A DNA stretch of 64,000 bases from a bacterium (GTDB lineage Bacteria > UBP4 > UBA4092 > JAOAEQ01), in NCBI GenBank assembly GCA_026416715.1, contig JAOAEQ010000010.1:1-64000 (forward strand). The letters are read 5' to 3'. The translations under genes and the position numbers were made by a program. This document shows, piece after piece, positions 55,963 through 64,000 of the stretch (the stretch's first letter is position 1; each line of letters starts with the position of its first letter). The notes below the pieces were generated by a model. It was given only the letters and a program-made list of their open reading frames with translations. It ran no database searches and was not told the origin of the DNA.

Positions 55963-56445
55963 CTATGGTTTTGCTTCCGCCCTCTGGTAGTAAATAGCAA
56001 ATTTGGCTAAAATTGCTCCCAGACGATTTCTTTTTTTCTGAACCTCTTGTTCTCCACTATTAGACAATTCTTTCACTGACTGATTACTTGCAGCATAGAG
56101 CACATTATACATTTTTTCTGTTTTCTGTGCGCTTGGCGGAAACATCCCCATAGCATTGGCTAATAGTTCAATTCGTTGCGGATGTTTTAATGTTTCAATT
56201 TCTTGGGTTAAGTATAGTGCTTGATTTTTTAAACTAAGATTTACTTTTTTTATTTCAGCAATTTGACTTTTTGTTATGTCTATTTGGATCCGGAGAAATT
56301 GATGAATTAAAACCGTGATCAGAAAAACAATCACTATGAATAAACATCTTTTTATTAACCGAGAAAACACTGTCGATTGACGTTGAACGCACCGACTTCG
56401 ACTGATGGTATAGTAGTCATTATGGCGAGCTATGGAATAATTCAT
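55963..56445 (-). CDS. ftsL: cell division protein FtsL-like
   Basis: The small bitopic protein has about 160 residues: a polar cytoplasmic start, one hydrophobic segment (CLFIVIVFLITVLIHQFL, near 35-52), a coiled-coil-like heptad region (KSQIAEIKKVNLSLKNQAL, then LTQEIETL), and the FtsL-like turn RIELLANAMGMFPPS. FtsL forms the FtsQLB complex that activates FtsWI. The ATG at 56445 is chosen because the GGAGGTG ribosome site overlaps the alternative GTG at 56454. The position between rsmH and ftsI is diagnostic. The long basic tail after the turn is a variation. Confidence 0.85.
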   Translation of the reverse strand: MNYSIARHNDYYTISRSRCVQRQSTVFSRLIKRCLFIVIVFLITVLIHQFLRIQIDITKSQIAEIKKVNLSLKNQALYLTQEIETLKHPQRIELLANAMGMFPPSAQKTEKMYNVLYAASNQSVKELSNSGEQEVQKKRNRLGAILAKFAIYYQRAEAKP

Positions 56446-56556
56446 TAGATTCACCTCCTTTTGTATTTATTTGCGCGTATCGAAAGTTTTACCTAAAGCA
56501 TACATTAATATAAAATCAGGAAAAAAATAACCCATCATTTCTTTTCAACAGTATAG

Positions 56557-57516
56557 TTAAGCGATTCGTTCAACCGCACGTAATCTTGCGCTGCGTGCTC
56601 GCGGATTAAACGCGAGTTCTTGCGCACTTGCTCGGACAGGTTTTTTAGTTAACACTCTAACCCGATTCACGCGCGGGCAAGAACATCCTTCCAGCCCTTG
56701 CCCGCCACAAACACACTCCCCCTTCAACAATTTAAACTGAATCTTTACTCTTCGGTCTTCTAACGAATGAAACGAAATAAATACTGCTCTTCCATGGAGT
56801 GATAAACAATCTATAAACTGCGCTAATGCTGCTTCCAGATTCGCTAACTCTTGATTTACATAGATTCTGATAGCTTGAAAGGTTCTCGTTGCCGGATGGA
56901 TTTTATTCCGCCGATACCTCGAGCTACGCGAAACCGCAGCACTAATAATTTTAGATAGTTGGTCAGTAGTTCGTATCGGTTTAATAGAACGACTCTGTAC
57001 AATAGCTCGAGCAATTCGTCCCGCATATCGCTCTTCGCCATATTCTTGGATTATTTTTTCTAGGGCAGATTCTGTTACGCTATTCAACCAATCTGCAGCT
57101 GTCATTCGGTTAGAGGTATCAAACCGCATATCTAACGGTCCCGATTGTTGAAAACTAAATCCACGCTTAGGATCATTGAGTTGTAAACTTGACATACCCA
57201 AATCAAATAACATTCCATCCACGTGCGAAAATCCTTGCTGGCTTAAAATTTGAGTTAAATTCCGAAAATTGCCGTGCACGAAAATTACTTTCGAAGATAC
57301 TGCTTGTAATCTTTTTTTTGCAATTTCCAGTGCAGTGGGATCGCAATCAATCCCAATGATGGTTCCCCCACTTCCAATTCGTTTACTTATTTCAAGCGCA
57401 TGCCCGCCAAGTCCAAGTGTTGCATCCAGATAAACCCCATTCGGTTTCGGGTCCAAATACTTCAATACTTCATCAACCAAAACCGGAAAATGAATTTGCG
57501 GCTTATCATGTATCAT
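56557..57516 (-). CDS. rsmH: 16S rRNA (cytosine1402-N4)-methyltransferase RsmH
   Basis: The 319-residue SAM-dependent enzyme has HFPVLVDEVLKYLDPKPNG, the SAM loop YLDATLGLGGHALEIS, FDLGMSSLQLNDPKRGFSF, PLDMRFD, RTFQAIRIYVNQEL, and VFISFHSLEDRRVK. A C-terminal Cys cluster (ECVCGGQGLEGCSC) is visible and may bind a metal; similar sequences occur in some family members. The start overlaps the mraZ stop as ATGA (4 bases), so translation is coupled. RsmH tunes P-site decoding. Confidence 0.96.
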   Translation of the reverse strand: MIHDKPQIHFPVLVDEVLKYLDPKPNGVYLDATLGLGGHALEISKRIGSGGTIIGIDCDPTALEIAKKRLQAVSSKVIFVHGNFRNLTQILSQQGFSHVDGMLFDLGMSSLQLNDPKRGFSFQQSGPLDMRFDTSNRMTAADWLNSVTESALEKIIQEYGEERYAGRIARAIVQSRSIKPIRTTDQLSKIISAAVSRSSRYRRNKIHPATRTFQAIRIYVNQELANLEAALAQFIDCLSLHGRAVFISFHSLEDRRVKIQFKLLKGECVCGGQGLEGCSCPRVNRVRVLTKKPVRASAQELAFNPRARSARLRAVERIA

Positions 57517-58025
57517 GCATTTAGTAAGTTATCCGCCGTATCTTCAAATAACGGTTGATTACTAACAGACTGTTGTTCAAATAATGCGGACATTTTTTCT
57601 GCGATGACATCAGTATTAGTATTAATTCGTTCAAGGAAATGCTGCCAATTCGATGCACTCCATAATTGCAAGCGAAACGATTCACCAACGAGAACAATTT
57701 CTTGTTCTATGCCTGCATACTGTATTAAGTGTTTAGGAAGCACTATCCTGCCTTGTTTATCTAATTCAGTTTCTGTTATACTTCCAACATATAATGAACG
57801 TAACTCCATGACGTCTTTTTTAAATTGCGGTAAAATTGATAAACGCTGGATAATAATTTCATATATTGTTGCTGGATATAACCAAAGACAATGTTCAAAT
57901 CCGCGTGATATTACAATTTTTCCTTGCGATGTTTCACGAAAGATATCAGCAAATTCACGCGGCATACTTATACGGAAATTACTATCAATCCGATGATATT
58001 TTTCACCTCGAAATTTTGTTAACAT
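57513..58025 (-). CDS. mraZ: transcriptional regulator MraZ
   Basis: The 170-residue protein is built of two SpoVT/AbrB-like domains: FRGEKYHRIDSNFRISMPRE near the start, and YVGSITETELDKQGRIVLPK in the second half. The ending is long and acidic. MraZ forms rings and binds direct repeats upstream of its own gene to control the dcw operon. Here three TGGAA repeats with 10-base spacing sit 17 bases before the start, which fits autoregulation. It is the first gene of the cluster. Confidence 0.95.
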   Translation of the reverse strand: MLTKFRGEKYHRIDSNFRISMPREFADIFRETSQGKIVISRGFEHCLWLYPATIYEIIIQRLSILPQFKKDVMELRSLYVGSITETELDKQGRIVLPKHLIQYAGIEQEIVLVGESFRLQLWSASNWQHFLERINTNTDVIAEKMSALFEQQSVSNQPLFEDTADNLLNA

Positions 58026-58041
58026 ATCTGTAAAATTCTTA

Positions 58042-58066
58042 TTCCATTTTTTTCCATTTATTTCCA
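58042..58066 (-). promoter_or_regulatory. probable MraZ operator: three TGGAA direct repeats
   Basis: On the minus strand TGGAA occurs at 58066-58062, 58056-58052 and 58046-58042, always 10 bases apart with 5-base A/T spacers. Characterised MraZ boxes are three or four TGGGN-type repeats with 5-base spacers between promoter and mraZ. The position, number and period match here. Confidence 0.7.
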
Positions 58067-58076
58067 GCGCAATAAG

Positions 58077-58104
58077 TGTATACCTATTTAATCTATTTTG
58101 TCAA
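58077..58104 (-). promoter_or_regulatory. promoter of the mraZ-ftsZ cluster
   Basis: On the minus strand TTGACA (58104-58099) and TATACA (58082-58077) are separated by 16 bases, just upstream of the TGGAA repeats. A bound repressor would cover the predicted start region. The gap 58026-58399 otherwise holds only the metG promoter and AT-rich sequence. Confidence 0.7.
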
Positions 58105-58315
58105 GTAAAAAAAACTAAATTATCATTTTTTTGTTAACAATTGATTTTATTATTGTTATGTATGTAACTGTTATACCGATGGTTTTAATTGGAAAAAATT
58201 GTTTTTTTACAGGTTATTAGCGAATTTATAAAATGATGAATTTAATTTCATTGGGTGTAAACTTAAATCCAATTAACTAGATTAAAAATTTCAAATCTAT
58301 AGTTGGCGCTTTTTC

Positions 58316-58345
58316 TTGACAGCAAATCCCTTATTTCTTTAAAAT
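58316..58345 (+). promoter_or_regulatory. promoter of metG
   Basis: TTGACA at 58316-58321 and TAAAAT at 58340-58345 are 18 bases apart, about 55 bases before the metG start. No T-box-like structure was recognised. Confidence 0.55.
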
Positions 58346-58399
58346 GATTATCACTTTAAACTATTTCAAAAAACAAAAATAATAGAAAAACACACGATA

Positions 58400-59941
58400 A
58401 TGAATAGAAAAACTTTTTATGTAACAACACCGATTTATTATATTAATGATGTTCCGCATCTAGGACATGCTTATACTACTATTGCGTCAGATGTTGTGGC
58501 GCGGCATAAACGTCTGCAAGGTTATGAGGTATACTTCTTAACTGGGGTAGATGAACATGGTCAAAAAGTTCAGGATGCAGCGGACGCAAAAGGAATAGAC
58601 CCGCAATCGTTCGTTAACCAAACTGTAGTGCGATTTACTGACTTATGGAAACGATTAAATATTTCCTATACTGATTTTATTCGAACTACGGAACCCCGAC
58701 ATCGACGATGTGTCCAGAAATTTTTTAACGATTTATTAGCTAAAGGTCATATATATAAAGGTATGTATGAAGGGTGGTACTGTATTCCCTGCGAAACGTT
58801 CTTTCCTGAAAGCCAGTTAAAACCGGGAAACATTTGTCCTGATTGCGGCCGAACCACACAACGCTTGCGAGAAGAAAGCTATTTTTTTGCATTATCCAAA
58901 TGGCAAAACCACTGGTTACAATACATTGATTCTCATCCGGACTGTTTGGTTCCAGAAAGCCGAAGAAACGAAATAGTTAATTTCGTAAAAACTGAATTGC
59001 GTGATTTATCAATTAGTCGGACAACGCTCAAATGGGGAATTCCGGTTCCAAACGATCCAGGTCACGTTTTTTATGTTTGGTTTGATGCATTAATCAATTA
59101 TATTTCTGCAATCGGTTATGAAAATAACGAAACGAAATTTAAAAAATATTGGCCTGCAGATGTGCATTTTATCGGAAAAGAAATATTGCGTTTTCATTCG
59201 ATAATCTGGTTTAGCATGTTGTTTGCCGCAGGACTCGAACCCCCGAAGAAAGTTTTTGCCCATGGTTGGTGGACAGTTGATGGTGAAAAAATGAGTAAAT
59301 CGAAAGGAAATGTCGTGGATCCCCATGTAATGATTGATCGTTATGGAGTGGATGCATTCAGGTACTTCTTGTTGCGAGAAGTACCATTTGGTGCGGACGG
59401 TGATTTTTCAGAGACATCGCTGCGATTACGGTTCGATAGCGATTTAGCAAATGATCTTGGTAATCTCCTATATCGAAGTTTGGTAATGTTTGAAAAATAT
59501 TTTAATGGGAAAATTCCGACTCCAGGAATAAAACATGAACTTGATACCCAGATTGGTATCCTTCGCAACAAAACAATTCAATCCGCAATCACTCACTACG
59601 ATAACTTTGCGTTCAGTCATGCTTTATCAGACATTTGGGAATTAATTCGACGGACTAATAAGTATATTGATGAAACAGCACCATGGTCTTATTTTAAAGA
59701 TAGGAATATTGACCGCGTTGCGACCATTCTTTATGAAATTGCGGAAACAATACGGATTATTGCGTTATTATTATATCCGGTTATGCCGACAACCGCACAA
59801 CAAATATGGTCTGAACTGGGACTCGAAGTAAAAATCGAAAACGAAACGTATGTAACCCTCACTTCAGAAAATATAATGAAACCAGGATTACAAACTCGAC
59901 GTGGTAATCCATTATTTCCCCGGTTACAGTCAAAAGGGTAA
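58400..59941 (+). CDS. metG: methionyl-tRNA synthetase
   Basis: The 513-residue class I synthetase charges tRNA-Met. Start: FYVTTPIYYINDVPHLGHAY (HIGH motif as HLGH). The insertion domain contains a four-Cys zinc knuckle (CIPCETFF...ICPDCGR). The KMSKS loop is GEKMSKSKGNVVDP, followed by DAFRYFLLREVPFG and the helical anticodon domain. It ends without the C-terminal dimerising/tRNA-binding (EMAP-like) domain found in E. coli MetG; this short form is common. AT-rich leader, weak ribosome site. Confidence 0.97.
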   Translation: MNRKTFYVTTPIYYINDVPHLGHAYTTIASDVVARHKRLQGYEVYFLTGVDEHGQKVQDAADAKGIDPQSFVNQTVVRFTDLWKRLNISYTDFIRTTEPRHRRCVQKFFNDLLAKGHIYKGMYEGWYCIPCETFFPESQLKPGNICPDCGRTTQRLREESYFFALSKWQNHWLQYIDSHPDCLVPESRRNEIVNFVKTELRDLSISRTTLKWGIPVPNDPGHVFYVWFDALINYISAIGYENNETKFKKYWPADVHFIGKEILRFHSIIWFSMLFAAGLEPPKKVFAHGWWTVDGEKMSKSKGNVVDPHVMIDRYGVDAFRYFLLREVPFGADGDFSETSLRLRFDSDLANDLGNLLYRSLVMFEKYFNGKIPTPGIKHELDTQIGILRNKTIQSAITHYDNFAFSHALSDIWELIRRTNKYIDETAPWSYFKDRNIDRVATILYEIAETIRIIALLLYPVMPTTAQQIWSELGLEVKIENETYVTLTSENIMKPGLQTRRGNPLFPRLQSKG

Positions 59942-59945
59942 TCCT

Positions 59946-61133
59946 ATGGAAACTATTGAACGACTCAAACAGCAAGTTATTGCCGAAATAGATAAAAATG
60001 CACAAGAATTAATTGCATTAAGCATCCAACTCCATGATAATCCGGAGTTATCATTTCAGGAATTCAACGCTGTAGAATGGTTGACTACATATTTATTTAA
60101 AAATGGATTCCAAATTGAAAAAGGCATTGCAGAGTTACCAACCGCATTTCGTGCAACTTATAAAGGCACTGAAGACCAGCCAATTATTGGGTTACTAGCA
60201 GAATATGATGCGCTACCGAAAATCGGGCATGGTTGCGGGCATAATATTATGGGTGTGGCTGGACCAGGCGCGGCAGTTGCGGTGAAAAATGTTGTACCAG
60301 ATTTGCCTGGTATCATTCAGGTTATTGGAACCCCTGCAGAAGAAAATGGTGGCGGAAAAATTCTTTTAGCAAAGAAAGGAATTTTTGACCCGTTATCCGT
60401 AGCTATGATGGTTCATCCCGGAACAAGAACTGAGGTGGATTATAAAAATATTGCATGTCAATCATTGAAAGTCGAATTTTTCGGTAAATCATCACATGCA
60501 TCTGCTGCTCCGGAAAAAGGGATTAATGCGTTAGATGCCATCATTCTTTCATACAATATGATCAATGCTTTACGTCAGCATATTCGACAAGATTCGCGAA
60601 TTCACGGGATTATAACCCATGGGGGAGAAGCTGCAAATATTGTTCCTGCATATGCGTCGGCATCATTTACAGTTCGTTCACCTGATGATAACTATTTAGA
60701 TGAATTGTTAGAAAAAGTTTTGAATTGCTTTCGTGCAGCTAGCTTGGCGACAGGCGCAAAATTCGAATATCAATTATCGGCAACTCGGTATGCGAGTATG
60801 CGAACGAATAAAACATTAGCATTGGCTTTTGAAAAAAATTATCGGAAACTTGGAGTCGAAGTTCAGGAACGAAATCCTGATGCAGGAATGGGCAGTAGCG
60901 ATATGGGCAATGTTAGTCAAATTGTACCGGCAATACATCCCTCAATAGCTATCGCTCCAGAAACCGTGCAAGAACATTCAATAGATTTTGCTAACGCAGC
61001 AATTTCACAAGCCGGACATCAAGGACTGCTAAATGCAGCTAAAGCACTGGCTATGACGACAATAGACTTACTTTTTGATCCTTACCTTCTAATCAATGTG
61101 AGAAATGAATTCCAAGAAACAGTTTTACACTAA
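59946..61133 (+). CDS. M20-family amidohydrolase/peptidase (AbgB/carboxypeptidase-like)
   Basis: The protein of about 395 residues is a two-domain zinc amidohydrolase: catalytic segments SIQLHDNPELSFQEFNAVEW, LLAEYDALPKIGHGCGHNI and IGTPAEENGGGKILL, and the lid/dimerisation domain VEFFGKSSHASAAPEKGINA with THGGEAANIVPAYASASF. Later DAGMGSSDMGNVSQIVPA and the active-site histidine-like QEHSIDF follow. The phrase set is that of the M20D group (aminobenzoyl-glutamate or N-acyl-amino-acid hydrolases). Substrate is undetermined; it acts in the cytosol. The ATG at 59946 lies 4 bases after the metG stop, so co-transcription is likely. An earlier in-frame start at 59901 lies within metG and is not preferred. 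Confidence 0.88.
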   Translation: METIERLKQQVIAEIDKNAQELIALSIQLHDNPELSFQEFNAVEWLTTYLFKNGFQIEKGIAELPTAFRATYKGTEDQPIIGLLAEYDALPKIGHGCGHNIMGVAGPGAAVAVKNVVPDLPGIIQVIGTPAEENGGGKILLAKKGIFDPLSVAMMVHPGTRTEVDYKNIACQSLKVEFFGKSSHASAAPEKGINALDAIILSYNMINALRQHIRQDSRIHGIITHGGEAANIVPAYASASFTVRSPDDNYLDELLEKVLNCFRAASLATGAKFEYQLSATRYASMRTNKTLALAFEKNYRKLGVEVQERNPDAGMGSSDMGNVSQIVPAIHPSIAIAPETVQEHSIDFANAAISQAGHQGLLNAAKALAMTTIDLLFDPYLLINVRNEFQETVLH

Positions 61134-61138
61134 TAATA

Positions 61139-61789
61139 CTAAGGTCCGTGTCGAGTTACAAATCCTTTACTAATAATTCCATTGGTCGGGTCATATTCAT
61201 ATTCTGGTAAACCGATTTCTCGTTCTACAAAAAATGGTATACCAGCTTCTTTAACCCGAGTCCGTTGAGGACCATAACTTGCCAGCCGCCATTTAGCATG
61301 CTCATACACTTTGGTCCAAGAATTTGCAAACGGGTCTAGATAGGGTATAATTTGTTCTCGCGTATAATAAATATAGGTGTTATACTGGTCTGTTCGGCTA
61401 TACCCACTCGGTCCTGCTGTCCACGAATCGCTTCCCGGATTCAGCATATCTTTTGGTATCGAAGAGATATAGGCAATCGGGGTACTTAAGCTTACCAATC
61501 GCGGTAAATAATATGGATTGAAATCAGGTGTTCCCCATCCTGGCGGACCACTGCCCCCAATGTTTGCCCAGTAACATAATGGATATGCAGTATTATCTAC
61601 GTAATAGGACTCTAACGCAGTAGCTAAGGTCTGCATTTCTTTATTAACGCGCGCCACTTTCGTTCGTGTCTGTGCTGCAAGAAAATTGACTATTGCAATA
61701 GCTGCAAGAATTGCAATTATTGCGACAACAATCAGTAATTCGATTAATGTAAATCCATAGCTGGCTTTTCTTACGGTCATTTGGGTCAT
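61139..61789 (-). CDS. type II secretion/pilin-like pseudopilin
   Basis: The 216-residue protein has a prepilin leader cut at G12/F13 (YG-FTLIELLIVVAIIAILAA), the E5 residue, and the long N-terminal helix (VNFLAAQTRTKVARVNKEM). The globular domain is rich in Tyr and Trp (YYVDNTAYPLCYW) and ends in YDPTNGIISKG...RHGP, a tail I associate with large pseudopilin families of uncultured planctomycete-like and candidate-phylum bacteria. It probably belongs to the surface-facing pseudopilin set of a secretion machine encoded elsewhere. It is convergent with the amidohydrolase and lies after the PTS genes. Confidence 0.85.
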   Translation of the reverse strand: MTQMTVRKASYGFTLIELLIVVAIIAILAAIAIVNFLAAQTRTKVARVNKEMQTLATALESYYVDNTAYPLCYWANIGGSGPPGWGTPDFNPYYLPRLVSLSTPIAYISSIPKDMLNPGSDSWTAGPSGYSRTDQYNTYIYYTREQIIPYLDPFANSWTKVYEHAKWRLASYGPQRTRVKEAGIPFFVEREIGLPEYEYDPTNGIISKGFVTRHGP

Positions 61790-61841
61790 ATATTTTTTCC
61801 TTTTACCACGTTCTCTTTTGTATAATATGTTTAATTTTCTT

Positions 61842-62336
61842 TTAAGTTATGTTCACGGCTTGTTTGCATGCTTGTATGATATCTGTTTTTTCATCAGTTG
61901 GTACAGCCCGTCCTTCAATTTCAATCCCTTTGGCGACTAACTCATTAAATATTGCACAATCTTCATCGTTAACTGAAACAGATTTTGTAATTTGCCGTTT
62001 GCCAGGCTCAAATCGCATTCCGCCAACATTAATACTCTTTACAGCCACACCTCTATTGACTAATTCAAGAACATCTTTAGGACGGGATAGTAATAATATG
62101 ATATTATCTTTTGCGAAAATATTTTGTTTAATTTTTTCTGCTGCTTCTGCAACAGGAAGAATCGTTACTTTTAATTCCCGGGGAACTACCATCTCGTATA
62201 ACGCTTTTTGCATTGCATCTTTTGCTACGACATCATCCGCTACAATGATATGGTTTGCATTTAGATACCGGACCCAGCCTACTACCACTTGACCGTGAAT
62301 TAGTCGATCATCAATTCGAATTAATTTAAGTCCCAT
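61842..62336 (-). CDS. PTS mannose/fructose/sorbose-family EIIB
   Basis: This protein of about 164 residues starts MGLKLIRIDDRLIHGQVVVG, where H14 is the phosphorylated histidine of mannose-family EIIB. It also has NHIIVADDVVAKDA, LLLSRPKDVLELV and INVGGMRFEPGKRQI. EIIB passes phosphate from EIIA to sugar bound by EIIC/EIID in the membrane. No EIIC or EIID is next to it. An earlier in-frame start at 62399 would overlap the EIIA gene and adds an unlikely leader; the ATG at 62336 is preferred, 26 bases after EIIA. Confidence 0.92.
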   Translation of the reverse strand: MGLKLIRIDDRLIHGQVVVGWVRYLNANHIIVADDVVAKDAMQKALYEMVVPRELKVTILPVAEAAEKIKQNIFAKDNIILLLSRPKDVLELVNRGVAVKSINVGGMRFEPGKRQITKSVSVNDEDCAIFNELVAKGIEIEGRAVPTDEKTDIIQACKQAVNIT

Positions 62337-62362
62337 AATAAAACAGAATGAAATATTTTGAT

Positions 62363-62788
62363 TTATGACTGTTTTTGTTCTTTCAATTTGATACGACAAA
62401 GTTCTGTCGCATTAACCACACCTTCTTTTCCCTTTTCTACAACGCGTTTCGCCAATTCTGATAACGAATATTTATCGCAATTATATATTGCTTCTAATAG
62501 CATCGAAAGATTAACACCACAAATTACTTCGATAGGGATATTTTTTCCATACATCCCCAAACAAATATTCGCGGTGCTGCCTCCGAAGATATCTACGAGA
62601 ACCAGCACGCCATCTCCACGCTCAGCGCTGCGAATTGTTTTTTCAACCTTTTCACAAAGTTGTTGTCTAGATTCATTTGCAGAAAAGGTTATAATAGATA
62701 CCGCATTACATTCTCCGGCTATTCCGCGACAAACTTGCATCATTTCAGTTGCTAAATTACCGTGAGTAATTAAAACGATACCAACCAT
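62363..62788 (-). CDS. PTS mannose-family EIIA
   Basis: The 141-residue protein starts MVGIVLITHGNLATEMMQV, where H9 is the phosphorylated histidine. VLVLVDIFGGSTANICLGM is the other family segment, ending with the helix YSLSELAKRVVEKG. It is the first gene of a two-gene unit with EIIB. Since the sugar-transporting subunits are missing here, the pair may carry out regulation or work with a membrane component encoded elsewhere. Confidence 0.92.
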   Translation of the reverse strand: MVGIVLITHGNLATEMMQVCRGIAGECNAVSIITFSANESRQQLCEKVEKTIRSAERGDGVLVLVDIFGGSTANICLGMYGKNIPIEVICGVNLSMLLEAIYNCDKYSLSELAKRVVEKGKEGVVNATELCRIKLKEQKQS

Positions 62789-62987
62789 AATTCGATATTA
62801 TAGGATATTATAAAAAGAGAAATTAAACAATACTTTTCCCCCAGGAAGGCTAATTTTATTTTTTCGCAATGATTTTGAAGTAATTAACTGTTGATGAAAG
62901 TTTACAAAATCAACAAGACTATGCTATATTATGTACAATGTTATGTTATGTTCCTTCGGTTTTTTGCCATAAACTTCATAAAAAGAC

Positions 62988-63122
62988 TTGACAGAACCTA
63001 GCCTATTGGTATATAAGTATATATGTAAACATTATCAATAATTTAACATATTTATTATTTTTCATTTTTTAAATAAAAATTCGCATTTTTTACTTGACAA
63101 ACTTCTCAAGTAGAGATAAACT
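62988..63122 (+). promoter_or_regulatory. two tandem promoters for the secreted-protein gene
   Basis: The 391-base gap 62789-63179 holds TTGACA at 62988-62993 with ATATAA at 63011-63016 (17-base spacer), and a second TTGACA at 63094-63099 with TAAACT at 63117-63122 (17-base spacer). Both face the secreted protein. The first 190 bases of the gap, next to the PTS genes, show nothing specific. Confidence 0.65.
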
Positions 63123-63179
63123 TATTTTTGTAAACATAATTTTGTTACTTTATTTTTTGAAAGGAAAGGAGGGAAGAAT

Positions 63180-64000
63180 ATGAAGAAAAGTTTATCGCTG
63201 TTAGCGATAATCGCCTTAATGGCTACCTATGCGATAGCACAGGCCCCGGTTTATATAGGTGTTCCGGATGTAAAACTCTACGCCGGAAAAAGTCTTTCAT
63301 CTGCATTTGACTTGGAAGTATATAATACCAAGGACGCCGCTACCACTTGGAGCGTAGTAACCGGGACTGATGTTGCTTCAATAAGTGGCAGTAGTCCGAA
63401 CTATTATGGTCTTGTGGAAGCTTCATCCACTTGGCGTGCTGTTGCATTTAAAGGCGTCAACGAAGGTGGCGAAGGGATAGCCAATCAAGTAGTGAAATAT
63501 TCTACTTACTTGGTGAAAAAACTCGGGAGAGTAGCGCTTGGTAGTCCAAGTGATTCAGCGACCGTAGATTTATCTGCTATGGTTAATGCTGCAGGAACAC
63601 CGAGTTATCCTGGCAATGCGGTTTGGCCAGAATCATTTGCGGATGCGAACGCAGTAGTTGCTGAATCTGGAATCACCGCGAGTATTGATACTGGAACAAA
63701 ACTGCTCACCGTTAGTAACTCTGCTGCTCTATCAGGAAAGAAACTTGTTCGGATTGAAGCTGGTCCCTCTGCAACTATAAATCCTGCGGATTATGATAAG
63801 GGTATTCTTCAAGTATATCCGAATCTCGTGGTTAATGGAAAGTTCAATTCAGGATTATCTGATTGGACTACTCAAGTCTACGGTGACGGTACTGGTATTG
63901 GTACAGTGACGGTTGAAGCCAACTACTTAGGCAAGACCAATGTATTTAAAGTTGCCCAGACACCCGGACAAAAAGCGAAAACCACCCAGGTAATTTCGGT
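63180..64000 (+). CDS. large secreted protein with a carbohydrate-binding-like domain (3' truncated)
   Basis: The frame is open to the end of the window; 273 residues are visible. It starts with a signal peptide (MKKSLSLLAIIALMATYAIA, cut near AIA-QA, residue 20-22). Residues 25-215 are beta-rich and Ser/Thr/Ala/Gly-rich with no recognised domain (VPDVKLYAGKSLSSAFDLEV and similar). From about 218, LVVNGKFNSGLSDWTTQ begins a segment typical of CBM4/9-like carbohydrate-binding modules ('NG.F..gl..W'). The ribosome site AAAGGAGGG, 7 bases before ATG, is the strongest in the window, and two promoters precede it. High expression as a surface or structural protein is therefore likely. The full length is unknown. 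Confidence 0.8.
   Translation, partial: MKKSLSLLAIIALMATYAIAQAPVYIGVPDVKLYAGKSLSSAFDLEVYNTKDAATTWSVVTGTDVASISGSSPNYYGLVEASSTWRAVAFKGVNEGGEGIANQVVKYSTYLVKKLGRVALGSPSDSATVDLSAMVNAAGTPSYPGNAVWPESFADANAVVAESGITASIDTGTKLLTVSNSAALSGKKLVRIEAGPSATINPADYDKGILQVYPNLVVNGKFNSGLSDWTTQVYGDGTGIGTVTVEANYLGKTNVFKVAQTPGQKAKTTQVIS

Overview
The window (about 40 % GC by eye, bacterial codon use, strong AGGAGG-type ribosome sites, TTGACA/TATAAT-like promoters) comes from a bacterium with an outer membrane and a complete peptidoglycan/division gene set. Support comes from the LpxL-type acyltransferase, MraZ-to-FtsZ dcw cluster, fused MurC-MurB, a type II pseudopilin and a membrane-fused spermidine-synthase-like protein. 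The mixture (MurC-MurB fusion, pseudopilin ending in a 'DPTNG...GP' tail, AmmeMemoRadiSam enzyme, YqeC, orphan mannose-type PTS proteins) suggests an uncultured, probably anaerobic lineage near the PVC/FCB or candidate-phylum groups. The phylum cannot be fixed from this sequence. No rRNA, tRNA, CRISPR array, intact insertion sequence or prophage was found.

Layout. 1-3.9 kb: a truncated spermidine-synthase-like membrane protein, a secreted TPR protein and a small unknown protein. 4.0-8.2 kb: a same-strand group of a PLP enzyme, RidA, a 76-residue unknown and a cobalamin-binding TIM-barrel-like protein. This looks like an undescribed amino-acid-type pathway and is the best candidate for a new system. 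8.3-13.3 kb: a divergent thymidylate-synthase-like protein, an aspartate-type aminotransferase, a prenyl diphosphate synthase and an unusual radical SAM protein (CX8CX2C). 13.4-14.0 kb: a decayed nucleotidyltransferase two-gene module. 14.2-19.6 kb: gyrB-gyrA with a clear promoter and terminator. 19.8-26.5 kb: a GAF/HD-GYP signalling protein, two GlgC paralogues (one with a broken nucleotide-binding signature) and a three-gene ABC-2 exporter. 26.6-38.5 kb: mostly single housekeeping genes (mazG, an enolase-superfamily epimerase, alkaline phosphatase, thioredoxin, AmmeMemoRadiSam enzyme, LpxL-like acyltransferase, hisG, yqeC, rlmI-like).

38.6-58.1 kb, minus strand: mraZ-rsmH-ftsL-ftsI-murE-murF-mraY-murD-ftsW-murG-murCB-ftsQ-ftsA-ftsZ, followed by yqeK and rsfS. 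The cluster starts from a TTGACA promoter with three TGGAA repeats at 10-base spacing just before mraZ, matching the layout of MraZ operators. These genes together make lipid II from UDP-MurNAc, flip and polymerise it, and assemble the divisome. 58.4-64 kb: metG, an M20 amidohydrolase, a convergent pseudopilin and PTS EIIB/EIIA genes, and the start of a large secreted protein with two promoters and a very strong ribosome site.

Non-coding DNA is short. Several gaps carry degenerate copies of small intergenic repeats (GATTACAC...GTGTAATC type). One other repeat-like segment, rich in AATCCGCAATCC-type sequence, lies in frame inside yqeC. Names rest on motifs recognised by eye, not on database searches.
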